DNA of 58,387 nucleotides from Imhoffiella purpurea. Lineage in GTDB: Bacteria; Pseudomonadota; Gammaproteobacteria; Chromatiales; Chromatiaceae. Position numbers and translations under genes: made by a program. The notes under the pieces are model-generated. The model saw nothing but the letters and a program-made list of their open reading frames with translations, made no database searches and had not been told where the DNA came from. The DNA is taken from contig NZ_AONC01000057.1 of NCBI RefSeq assembly GCF_000585215.1, positions 1 through 58,387 of the forward strand, given 5' to 3'. Numbering within the stretch: the stretch's first letter is position 1; every line of letters begins with the position of its first letter. Below, piece by piece: positions 40,996 through 48,320 of this stretch.

Positions 40996-41952
40996 ATGAA
41001 TGATTCCAATGGCGTTCAGCCGGGACGCGAGCGGGACGAGCGCGCCGCCGCCGCCGCCAAGCGCATTCTCGGAGACCTGTTCGATACCCTGATCGCCAAT
41101 GTCGACGGGGCGCGAGACAATCGGGATCCGGAGTGTCTCCACGACCTGAGGGTGGCGACGCGCCGCACCCGCTCGGCGCTGGGTCAGATCAAAGGGGTAT
41201 TCTCGGAGGAGATCGCCGCGGATTTCAAGTACCGGTTCGCCTGGCTGCAGCAGGTGACGGGCCCGACCCGCGATCTCGACGTCTATCTGCATGCCTTCGA
41301 CGATTACGCGGCGAGCCTGCCGCCAGCCCTGCGTCCGCACCTCGAGCCGCTGCGCCGCTATCTCGCCAGCCGCTACGACAGCGAGCGCGCCGCTCTGGTC
41401 GCCGCCTTGGCGTCCGACGGATTTCGCGGTCTGGTCGAGGACTGGAGCACCTTTCTCGCCGAACCGGTCCCGGACGACCCCGACGAACCCAACGCCGGGC
41501 GCGAGATCGGGGCGGTGGCCGACGAGCGTCTCTGGCGTCTGACCAAGCGGGTACGGCGCGAGGCACGTGGAATCCGCGCCTCCTCGCCGCCCGAGCAGCT
41601 CCACGAACTGCGCAAGAGCTGCAAGAAGCTGCGTTATCTGATCGAATTCTTCACCCCGCTCTATCCCCAGGCCGATGCGCGCCGGCTGATCAAGTCGCTC
41701 AAGCGCCTGCTCGATCATCTGGGCGCCTATCAGGATCTTTCGGTTCAGGTGCATTTCCTGACCGACACGGCCCGGCGGATGCGCGACGCGGGCTGGGCCT
41801 CGACCGAGACGCTGCTGGCCATGGGCGCCCTGATCGGCCACCTGCTCTCGCGCCAGCAGGAGACCCGCGAGTCTTGCGAATCGGCCTTGGAGTTCTATCT
41901 GGAAGAGGACCACCAGGCGTTCTTCCGCGCGCTGTTCGCCACCGGACGCTGA
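40996..41952 (+). CDS. CHAD-domain protein (polyphosphate-binding)
   Basis: This protein has 318 residues and consists almost wholly of a CHAD domain (about 15-310), helices with conserved His and Arg/Lys: VHDLRVATRR-type motif (CLHDLRVATRRTRSAL) and its second copy (QLHELRKSCKKLRYLIEFF). CHAD domains bind inorganic polyphosphate and localise to polyP granules. No CYTH/triphosphatase domain is fused. A ribosome site (aggggaca) precedes the ATG. The next gene, an HD-type hydrolase of the (p)ppGpp family, follows after 41 bp, which suggests a shared stress or phosphate-storage function. Confidence 0.9.
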   Translation: MNDSNGVQPGRERDERAAAAAKRILGDLFDTLIANVDGARDNRDPECLHDLRVATRRTRSALGQIKGVFSEEIAADFKYRFAWLQQVTGPTRDLDVYLHAFDDYAASLPPALRPHLEPLRRYLASRYDSERAALVAALASDGFRGLVEDWSTFLAEPVPDDPDEPNAGREIGAVADERLWRLTKRVRREARGIRASSPPEQLHELRKSCKKLRYLIEFFTPLYPQADARRLIKSLKRLLDHLGAYQDLSVQVHFLTDTARRMRDAGWASTETLLAMGALIGHLLSRQQETRESCESALEFYLEEDHQAFFRALFATGR

Positions 41953-41993
41953 ACGGCGGACCGGTTCCAACGATGTACGACCCGGGAGACTTC

Positions 41994-42527
41994 ATGGAGA
42001 CGATCGACTTCAACCGCGTGGTCGAGGCGCTCAGCTTCGCCGCGCACAAGCATCGGGATCAGCGGCGCAAGGACCAGGATGCCTCGCCCTACATCAACCA
42101 TCCCATTGCGCTCATGCGTCTGCTGTCGACGGAGGCGCGGGTCGCGGATCCGGTCGTGCTCTGCGCGGCGCTCCTGCACGACACGGTCGAGGATACGGAG
42201 ACGATGCCCGAGGAGTTGACCGAACATTTCGGCCGCGAGATCTCTGCGATCGTGATGGAGGTCACCGACGACAAGTCGCTGCCCAGGGCCGAGCGCAAGC
42301 GGTTGCAGATCGAGCATGCCGCGGATTTGAGCGAAGCGGCGCGGCTGGTCAAGCTGGCCGACAAGACCTGCAACCTCTGGGACATGGTCAATAGTCCGCC
42401 CAGCACCTGGGATCTGGAGCGTCGGCGCGCCTATTTCGACTGGGCGCGCGACGTGGTGGATCGATTGCGCGGCACCCACGCCGGTCTGGAGGCCATCTTC
42501 GATGCGGCCTATGCGGCCAAGCCTTGA
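41994..42527 (+). CDS. HD-domain hydrolase of the SpoT/MESH1 type
   Basis: The product has 177 residues from the ATG at 41994, chosen for the gggag 6 nt upstream (the ATG at 41973 is an alternative). It is a single HD domain as in small alarmone hydrolases: SFAAHKHRDQRRKDQDASPYI...HP, the HD pair in AALLHDTVEDT, and KLADKTCNLWDM. No synthetase, TGS or ACT domain is present. Small hydrolases of this kind remove the 3' pyrophosphate of (p)ppGpp; other nucleotide substrates are possible. It is linked to the CHAD gene and followed by a weak hairpin. Confidence 0.87.
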   Translation: METIDFNRVVEALSFAAHKHRDQRRKDQDASPYINHPIALMRLLSTEARVADPVVLCAALLHDTVEDTETMPEELTEHFGREISAIVMEVTDDKSLPRAERKRLQIEHAADLSEAARLVKLADKTCNLWDMVNSPPSTWDLERRRAYFDWARDVVDRLRGTHAGLEAIFDAAYAAKP

Positions 42528-42582
42528 GGGAACCTAGCGCGCCGCGGTCTTGTCTTTTAGCGCCGATTCGCCGAAAGTCGTC

Positions 42583-42606
42583 TGCCCGGCATCCGGGGGC
42601 GGCTTT
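42583..42606 (+). terminator. Possible terminator before the TerC-family gene
   Basis: TGCCCGG-CAT-CCGGGGGC forms a short GC stem followed by GGCTTTCT. The T-run is short. It lies 56 bp after the HD hydrolase stop and 76 bp before the TerC-family start. Confidence 0.35.
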
Positions 42607-42675
42607 CTCGGTCGTTCCAGCCCACTTCGTTCATTCCATCACACTTGAGTCATCCAGCTCACTCAGGAGCCATTT

Positions 42676-43692
42676 ATGGAGCATTTCGGGTTTCCCACGG
42701 AAGCCATTCTGATCTTCCTGACAGCCATCGGGCTATCCATCTATCTCGACCTATTCGCCCACAAGAACGTCAAGGAGATCAGCGTCGCCGACGCCGCCAA
42801 GTGGTCGATCTTCTGGGTGGCGCTCGCCCTGAGCTTCTACGGTTATCTGTGGCTGCGCTTCAGCAAGGAATGGGCCGACCTCTATCTCGCCGGTTACGCG
42901 CTCGAGAAGAGTCTCTCGGTGGACAACCTGATGGTCTTCATGGCCATCTTCGCCTCCTTCGGCATCCGCTCGGGTCTGCAGCACCGCATCCTCTACTGGG
43001 GCATCATCGGCGCCCTCGTCTTCCGCGCCATCTTCGTCCTGGTTGGCACCAGCCTCTTCATGGCCAGTCCCTGGGTCGGCTTCGCCTTCGCCGCCCTGGT
43101 CGCCTGGAGCGCCGTGCAGATGCTCAAGGCCGGTGGCGGCGAGGAGGAGATCGAGGACTATTCGGACCACTGGAGCGTGCGGCTGACCGGCAGGCTCATG
43201 CCCATCTACACCAGGCTCCATTTCGACCGATTCTTCGTCAAGCACCGCGAGCTTCTGGTCAACGGCGACGGCGACGACGTCAAGGATTCGGTCACCCGCA
43301 AGGGTCTGGTCTACGCGACCCCGGCCTTCCTCTGTCTGGCCGCCATCGAGACGTCCGACCTGGCCTTCTCCTTCGATTCGGTTCCCGCCGTCATCGCCGT
43401 GACCCAGGAGCCGCTGCTGGTCTATGCGGCCATGATCTTCGCCATCCTGGGTCTGCGCAGTCTCTATTTCGTGCTGGCGGCCCTGACGCGCTATCTAGTC
43501 CATCTGGAGAAGGCGGTCATCGCGCTGCTCTTCTTCATCGCCGCCAAGATGGTCGTCCAGTCCTGGAATCACGCGATCGGGGATACCGGGATCCATATCA
43601 GCCCCTCCGCCAGTCTCCTGATCGTGCTGGGGACGCTCGCCATCGGCGTGATCGCCTCCTTCCTCTTTCCGGAGAAGAAAGAGCCGGCGTAG
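42676..43692 (+). CDS. TerC/Alx-family integral membrane protein
   Basis: A 338-residue membrane protein with about nine helices. It starts at an ATG with AGGAG 6 nt upstream. TerC signatures include SLSVDNLMVFMAIF (about 76-89) and the second copy CLAAIETSDLAFSFDSVPA (about 218-236), whose acidic residues lie in the membrane; family members export manganese or act in metal homeostasis. The Alx type has a long cytoplasmic loop, seen here at about 155-210 (GGGEEEIEDY...). It is the only terC-like gene and lies 12 kb from terD, on the opposite strand to the Ter cluster. No manganese riboswitch could be recognised upstream. Confidence 0.92.
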   Translation: MEHFGFPTEAILIFLTAIGLSIYLDLFAHKNVKEISVADAAKWSIFWVALALSFYGYLWLRFSKEWADLYLAGYALEKSLSVDNLMVFMAIFASFGIRSGLQHRILYWGIIGALVFRAIFVLVGTSLFMASPWVGFAFAALVAWSAVQMLKAGGGEEEIEDYSDHWSVRLTGRLMPIYTRLHFDRFFVKHRELLVNGDGDDVKDSVTRKGLVYATPAFLCLAAIETSDLAFSFDSVPAVIAVTQEPLLVYAAMIFAILGLRSLYFVLAALTRYLVHLEKAVIALLFFIAAKMVVQSWNHAIGDTGIHISPSASLLIVLGTLAIGVIASFLFPEKKEPA

Positions 43693-43704
43693 ACCGCTAT
43701 TGGA

Positions 43705-43770
43705 GCCGTCAGTCTCCAGCGGCTAGCTCGCAGCGCTTCAGCTGGCGGCTGGCCGCTGGAGGCTGACGGC
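43705..43770. repeat. Long palindrome, copy 2 of the dispersed hairpin family
   Basis: GCCGTCAGTCTCCAGCGGC at 43705-43723 and its reverse complement at 43752-43770 match at 18 of 19 positions, with a 28-nt centre that is itself partly self-complementary. It lies between the TerC-family gene and the HAD gene. It probably folds into a strong hairpin in the transcript. Confidence 0.75.
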
Positions 43771-43798
43771 CAAATCCGAAGAGACCCGAATTTACATC

Positions 43799-44410
43799 AT
43801 GGCCGATACAGCCAAGCCCGTGGTCGCCGCATTCGACTTCGACGGCACCATCACCACCAGGGACACCTTCGTCCCCTTTCTCAACCTGGCCTTCGGCCGG
43901 TTCACCGTCGGTCTGGCCTTCGCCAGCCTCGCGTTCGAGGGGCTCAAGGTGGGTCTGCGGCTCTCGAATCGCGACCGCTTCAAGGAGAAAATCGTGGCCA
44001 GACTCTTCCGCGACCAATCGGTGCCGCGGTTGAGCGCAGCCGGACGCGAGCACGCCAAGCGTATCGTTTCGCTGGTGCGTCCGCAGGCGCTGGAGCGCAT
44101 TCGCTGGCATCGCGACCAGGGGCATCGTCTGGTGATGGTCAGCGCCTCGCTCGACCTCTATCTGGAGGATATCGCCGAGCATCTGGGCTTCCAGGATCTG
44201 CTCTGCACCGCGCCCTCGCGCACCCAGTCGGCCTTCGACGGTGGCCTGGAAGGGCTCAACTGCCGCGGTCCGGAAAAGGTGCGCCGTCTCGAGACGCTGC
44301 TCGGCGATCTCTCGGCCGTCGAGCTCCATGCCTACGGCGATTCGGCCGGCGACCGCGAGATGCTGGCCGCGGCCGATCATCCTCACTATCGGCCGTTCGA
44401 GTCGGGCTGA
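43799..44410 (+). CDS. HAD-IB family phosphatase
   Basis: A 203-residue hydrolase of the SerB-like HAD IB subfamily. Motif I AFDFDGTITTRD, motif II region MVSASLDLYLEDIAEHLG, and motif III/IV GDSAGDREML are all present. Members dephosphorylate phosphoserine, lysophospholipids (PlsC-linked) or other small phosphates; the substrate here is not clear. It follows the TerC-family gene on the same strand, separated by a palindromic repeat, and the AlbA_2 gene starts 131 bp further on. Confidence 0.88.
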   Translation: MADTAKPVVAAFDFDGTITTRDTFVPFLNLAFGRFTVGLAFASLAFEGLKVGLRLSNRDRFKEKIVARLFRDQSVPRLSAAGREHAKRIVSLVRPQALERIRWHRDQGHRLVMVSASLDLYLEDIAEHLGFQDLLCTAPSRTQSAFDGGLEGLNCRGPEKVRRLETLLGDLSAVELHAYGDSAGDREMLAAADHPHYRPFESG

Positions 44411-44490
44411 TGAGGAAGGAGTGCATGCCAGAAATGGTGCCGGTTATCCTGCGCGGACACTGGCACCAAGCGTTGCCGGATACACTGGAG

Positions 44491-44505
44491 GTACGGAAAC
44501 CGTAC
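44491..44505. promoter_or_regulatory. Perfect palindrome upstream of the AlbA_2 gene
   Basis: GTACGG-AAA-CCGTAC, 6-bp perfect arms about an AAA centre, 36 bp before the start codon at 44542. Its place suits an operator, possibly for self-regulation, since AlbA_2 proteins are often annotated as transcriptional regulators. It could also form a small RNA hairpin. Confidence 0.4.
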
Positions 44506-44541
44506 TTCTCGAATATCCTTCTTCGTCTTTGAGGCATAGGC

Positions 44542-45789
44542 ATGCGTGCTGACGAACTGATGCGCCGTATCCGACTCGGTGAGGATTCGACGCTGGAGAT
44601 GAAGCAAGTCAGGGTGCGTGGCGCCGGCAAGGTCGTCGAGCCGCATGCCGACGGGCTGTCGGACGAGCTGGCGGCGATGGGCAATGCCAGCGGCGGTCTG
44701 CTCGTTCTCGGGGTCGACGACAAGACGAAGGAGATTCCAGGGATTCCGCTCGAGGATCTGGATGCCGTCGAGACCTGGCTCACCGCGATCTGCACGGATC
44801 GGATCAGGCCGCCTCTGGACCTGGTCACGCGTCATCTCGAGTTGCCCGGTCCGGATGGGGCGCCGCGGCCGGTGATCCTGGCCGAGGTCCCGAAAAGCCT
44901 CTGGGTCCACGAAAGTGCCAACGGCTATTTTCGCCGCGTCGGGCACGCCAAGCGCAAGCTGACTCCAGATGCCTTGGCGCGGCTCTTTCAGCAGCGCAGC
45001 CAGGCTCGGCTGATCCGGTTCGAGGAGCAGGAGGTCCCGGGATGCGGTTTCGACGATCTGGACGCCCTCTTGCTCCGTCGTTTTCTCAAGCCCGAGCAGG
45101 GCGATCCCGCCGATCAGCTGACGCGATTGCATCTGCTGCGGGATGTCGACGGGCAAAGGGTCCCGAGCGTCGCGGGGGTATTGCTCTGTACCCTGGACCC
45201 GAGCCGCTGGCTGCGAAACGCCGAGATCATCGCCGTGGCCCATAGCGGGCTGGAGAACGATCCGAACGATCAGATCGACGCGCGCGAGATCCGGGGGCCG
45301 TTGGACCGCCAGATCATGGACGCCTTCCACTTCGTCCAGCGCAATATGCGCACCTCGGCCCGCAAGCCGCTCGGCCGGATCGACTATCCCCAGTATCCGC
45401 TCGATGCCGTCTTCGAGGCCATCGTCAACGCCGTCGCGCACCGCGACTATTCGCTGCACAGTCAGCGGATCCGTCTCTTCATGTTCCGCGACCGTCTGGA
45501 GATCCACTCGCCGGGCACGCTGCCGAACACGCTGTCGCTGGAATCCATGGCCCGGTTGTCCGTTCCACGCAACGAGGTCATTGCCAGCCTCTTCGCCCGC
45601 TACTACCCGATCGAGGATCCAGAGCTTGGCCGGAGCTATCTCATGGATCGGCGGGGCTTCGGTGTCGAGCTGATCCTGCGCGAGGGCGAGCGGCTGTCGG
45701 GCCGGCCTCCTCTCTACGAGACGATCGGCGATCTCGAACTCTGTCTGACGATCTTTGCCGCGACTCTGCCTGAGGAGCGCGAGGGATGA
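44542..45789 (+). CDS. AlbA_2 (Schlafen-like) ATP-binding protein
   Basis: The product has 415 residues. The N-terminal AlbA_2 domain (about 8-135) shows EDSTLEMKQVR, the Gly-rich MGNASGGLLVLGVDD and later YFRRVGHAKRKLT. The C-terminal GHKL-type ATPase region (HATPase_c_4, about 280-400) has the N box EAIVNAVAHRDYSLHS and LEIHSPGTLPN. Such proteins are often labelled transcriptional regulators. AlbA_2 is related to the Schlafen core, which includes nucleases and antiviral factors. The gene is convergent with the retron-type reverse transcriptase, only 12 bp separating their stops. Whether it is linked in function or just a neighbour is open. Confidence 0.87.
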   Translation: MRADELMRRIRLGEDSTLEMKQVRVRGAGKVVEPHADGLSDELAAMGNASGGLLVLGVDDKTKEIPGIPLEDLDAVETWLTAICTDRIRPPLDLVTRHLELPGPDGAPRPVILAEVPKSLWVHESANGYFRRVGHAKRKLTPDALARLFQQRSQARLIRFEEQEVPGCGFDDLDALLLRRFLKPEQGDPADQLTRLHLLRDVDGQRVPSVAGVLLCTLDPSRWLRNAEIIAVAHSGLENDPNDQIDAREIRGPLDRQIMDAFHFVQRNMRTSARKPLGRIDYPQYPLDAVFEAIVNAVAHRDYSLHSQRIRLFMFRDRLEIHSPGTLPNTLSLESMARLSVPRNEVIASLFARYYPIEDPELGRSYLMDRRGFGVELILREGERLSGRPPLYETIGDLELCLTIFAATLPEEREG

Positions 45790-45801
45790 ATCGACCGATC
45801 T

Positions 45802-47172
45802 TCAACGCGCTCGCCGGCCGGCTGTCTCTGCGTCAGCCGAGTCCGTCGCTCGCCGGTCCGGCCACTCGATCGCCTCCCAGAGACGCAGCAGGCGCGCACC
45901 TCGATCCGGGTTGATCTGAGCGAGATAGGCGATCCGGCCGCGCAGGTGGCCGCGAAAGTCCGGCAGCCCCGCGCGGTTCTGGGCGGCGGGTCCGGTGCGG
46001 ATGCAGTTGTGCAGGATGGCCTTGAGGCTGTCGTACTCCCGGCGGGGGAGATTCGGGTGTGCGTTGACCAGGATTCCGGTCAGGGACTGGCGCTGGGCGG
46101 CGGTCATAAGCCGGGTCTTGCGGGTGTTGAGCTCGAAGCCCTCCTCCAAGGCGATGCGGGCGACCAGAATGTGAAAGCGCTCGAATCCGTGTCGCAGGCT
46201 CTCCGCTCCGGAGAAGGCCAGGTCGTCGGCGTATCGGGTGTAGCGGAGGCCGAGCTTGTCGGCGAGTCCGGTCAGTCTGCAGTCCAGCCGGTAGCAGCAG
46301 AGGTTGGCCAGCGCGGGCGAGGTGGGCGCTCCCTGCGGAAGGTGCGGAGAGGCGAGCCGCTGGCGTCGCTCCCAGGGCAGATCGAGGCCGGCCCGGGTCA
46401 GGACGTCACGCGAGACGCCGTGGGTGCAGAGTCCGCGCAGGACGCGCGCGACCGGTGCCGGATAGCCGAGACAGCGGAAGAATGCGGTGACCCGCCGGAT
46501 CGGGACGCTCTGGAAGAAGTCACGCAGATCCATGCGCGCGACGACCGGCTGACCGGTGTGTGGCCGTGCATAGGTCAGACAGGAACGGCCGGCGCGGAAT
46601 CCGTGTGCGGCGGGATGCGGCTGCGGCGGATCCAGGATCTCGTGGAGGACGCGGCGCTGAAGGCGCTTGAGCCGGGGCTTGGGGATCTCGATCAGACGTG
46701 GCCGATCCTCGCGGTGGCGCCACTGGTAGCGGTAGTGACGCAGCGGCTCGCGGGACGCTCGGGCCTGACTGCACCAGAGGTCGCTGAACCAGCCGAGCTC
46801 GCCGGGGGAGATGCGCAGCCAGTCCGCCAGGTCGCCGGTGGTCGGGAGCTGAGGGACGTCTGCCGCCATGGCTGGCGGCTGGGCCTCCATGACGTGCGCA
46901 TCCAGGAGCCATTCGATGTGGGGGCGGGCGTCCGAGCCGCGCTCCAGATGGGCGAGCAGAAGGGCGTCCTGGAGCAGCCAGGACGCGAGCGTTCGTGCCT
47001 CCGGCGCATGGTGCTCGCCGAGATCGCGGAGCAGCCTCGCCGCGAGCAGGCTGGCTGGCGGATGCGGCCAGTGCAGCGCCCGCTGGAGGCGATCGGTCAG
47101 ATCGGGAAGCGCCCATCGCCCCGCCAGCAGCGATGCGGCGAGTGTCTGGATGTCGCGTCTCAGGGTGTTCAA
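45802..47172 (-). CDS. Retron-type reverse transcriptase with N-terminal extension
   Basis: A 456-residue RT. Start is a TTG at 47172, 5 nt after GGAGGTGAT, a nine-base match to the 16S anti-Shine-Dalgarno. Residues 1-155 are a helical extension like that of the long myxobacterial retron RTs (Mx162 type). The RT core has PAAHGFRAGRS (188-198, the retron-specific X motif), MDLRDFF with catalytic Asp215, LPQGAPTSP (278-286), YTRYADD (311-317) with the catalytic Asp pair, GFELNTRKTR, and RQSLTGILVN (361-370, the retron Y motif VTG-like). No maturase or group II intron domain is present. The preceding 260 bp are noncoding and strongly structured, as expected for msr-msd. Same strand as, and directly downstream of, the Ter cluster. 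Confidence 0.9.
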   Translation of the reverse strand: MNTLRRDIQTLAASLLAGRWALPDLTDRLQRALHWPHPPASLLAARLLRDLGEHHAPEARTLASWLLQDALLLAHLERGSDARPHIEWLLDAHVMEAQPPAMAADVPQLPTTGDLADWLRISPGELGWFSDLWCSQARASREPLRHYRYQWRHREDRPRLIEIPKPRLKRLQRRVLHEILDPPQPHPAAHGFRAGRSCLTYARPHTGQPVVARMDLRDFFQSVPIRRVTAFFRCLGYPAPVARVLRGLCTHGVSRDVLTRAGLDLPWERRQRLASPHLPQGAPTSPALANLCCYRLDCRLTGLADKLGLRYTRYADDLAFSGAESLRHGFERFHILVARIALEEGFELNTRKTRLMTAAQRQSLTGILVNAHPNLPRREYDSLKAILHNCIRTGPAAQNRAGLPDFRGHLRGRIAYLAQINPDRGARLLRLWEAIEWPDRRATDSADAETAGRRAR

Positions 47173-47224
47173 GCCGCATCACCTCCGTCCGATTCGGGGC
47201 CGGTGCCGACGGATTGGCGCGGGA

Positions 47225-47384
47225 GAGGCGGAGCGGCGCCCCGACCCGTCTCGTGGAGGCGCGTGCAGCCCTGCGCGGAGCGCAGGGACGCACGTGCGTC
47301 GGAATGCCTGGTTGGGGATCTCCCCCGGGGTAGCCCCGGAGAGGCCGCCGATCGCGGCCGCCTCGGGGCGCCGTCCGCAGCCTC
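47225..47384 (-). ncRNA. Putative retron msr-msd noncoding RNA
   Basis: This RNA, read on the minus strand just upstream of the RT, starts and ends with complementary arms: 47384-47363 and 47244-47225 share GGCGCCCCGA/TCGGGGCGCC (10 perfect pairs) and extend to about 19 pairs with two small bulges. Between them lie stems with perfect or near-perfect pairing: GAGGC-G-GCCG/CGGC-G-GCCTC (47341-47364), CCGGGG-CTA-CCCCGG, a following GGGG/CCCC stem, and a long one with CGTGC/GCACG and CCCTGCGC-TCC-GCGCAGGG (about 47264-47296). This order (a1, msr stems, one long msd hairpin, a2) is the retron plan. The canonical AGC branch site after a1 is not obvious. The length of about 160 nt and the exact limits are inference. 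Confidence 0.6.
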
Positions 47385-47434
47385 ACTCTATGTGGGCGCC
47401 GATGGCAGCGTCAACCTTCGGGATTTCCGGCCGC

Positions 47435-48304
47435 TCAGGAATCGGCTGCGGTACGTGCCACGATGTGCTGGGCCCAGGAGCTGTGGGTCGCTACCTCGCA
47501 CATGGAGCCGTCGAACTTGAAGACGGCGCGGTCGCCCAGGAGGATGCGGTGGGCGGCCTCCAGGTCGTTGGGCGAGATGTCGAAGGCCGATTCGATCACC
47601 GGGATCTGGACCGGATGGATGGCCGTCTTGCCGCAGAGACCGTGGGCGATGTCTTCGCTCAGTTCCTCGCTCAGGATCTCCGGGCGGTCGATATGCTCGA
47701 AGACGGGCGCGGTGAGCTGGAATCCGTAGGGCTTGAAGATGGTCACCAGCTGGGCGATGGTGTGGCCGAGCGGGGTGCGGTAGAGGGTGCGGTCGCGCGG
47801 GCGGCGGATGCCGAGAATGGAGAGCAGGTCGTTGCCGCCGATGCGCAGCGCCAGGATGCGGTTTCGGTAGCCGCGCTCCAGCATCTGATCGCGCAGCGCG
47901 GTCATGCGTCCGGCATCGAAGACGTCGCGCGTCTCCAGGGTCGGCATGCAGAGATGCGGCGAGTCGGCGAGCAGCCCCATGTAGTCGTCGATGTTGCTCA
48001 GATCGGTCTTGGGCAGGACGAATCCGTCCAGCTTGTCCACTCCGGGGAGCGCCAGCAGCCTGGCGAGGATGTCCGGATTGCGGGCACGCACGAAGCGCAT
48101 GGTCTTCGAGCGCGGATTCATGTGGGCCAGACAGTCGCGCAGTCTGTCCAGGCCGAATTCCAGCTCCTCGTCGGCCACGGCATCCTCGGTGCAGAAGATG
48201 ACCGAGGGCAGCTCGGGCCAGCGTGCCCCGTTCGCGATGTTCAGCAGGTCCTTGTGGGTGACCGGGACGTAGAGCGATCCGCGCAGACGGTATGCCTCGA
48301 GCAT
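47435..48304 (-). CDS. CitE/HpcH-family C-C lyase of the Ter module
   Basis: A 289-residue TIM-barrel protein of the HpcH/HpaI aldolase-citrate lyase beta type. Signature segments: RGSLYVPVTHKDLLNIA, VIFCTEDAVADEE (metal/acid site), FVRARN, LDGFVLPKTD, LALRIGGNDLLSILGIRR, and GKTAIHPVQIPVIESAF near the C terminus. A lyase of this class is part of the biosynthetic gene set seen with Ter proteins in many bacteria. The HAD phosphatase stop lies 16 bp upstream, so they are co-transcribed. The likely product is a small modified metabolite, but the reaction is unknown. Confidence 0.88.
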   Translation of the reverse strand: MLEAYRLRGSLYVPVTHKDLLNIANGARWPELPSVIFCTEDAVADEELEFGLDRLRDCLAHMNPRSKTMRFVRARNPDILARLLALPGVDKLDGFVLPKTDLSNIDDYMGLLADSPHLCMPTLETRDVFDAGRMTALRDQMLERGYRNRILALRIGGNDLLSILGIRRPRDRTLYRTPLGHTIAQLVTIFKPYGFQLTAPVFEHIDRPEILSEELSEDIAHGLCGKTAIHPVQIPVIESAFDISPNDLEAAHRILLGDRAVFKFDGSMCEVATHSSWAQHIVARTAADS

Positions 48305-48320
48305 GTGATAGACCTCCTGT

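Noticed and set aside
42528-42675. Manganese (yybP-ykoY) riboswitch before the TerC-family gene
   Set aside because: Many alx/mntP-type genes have one, so I looked for its conserved core; it is not present. Only a short hairpin is seen.
45802-47172. Group II intron maturase or diversity-generating retroelement RT
   Set aside because: No maturase or endonuclease domain, no intron domain V-like structure recognised, and no variable/template repeat pair seen. The X and Y motifs fit retron RTs better.
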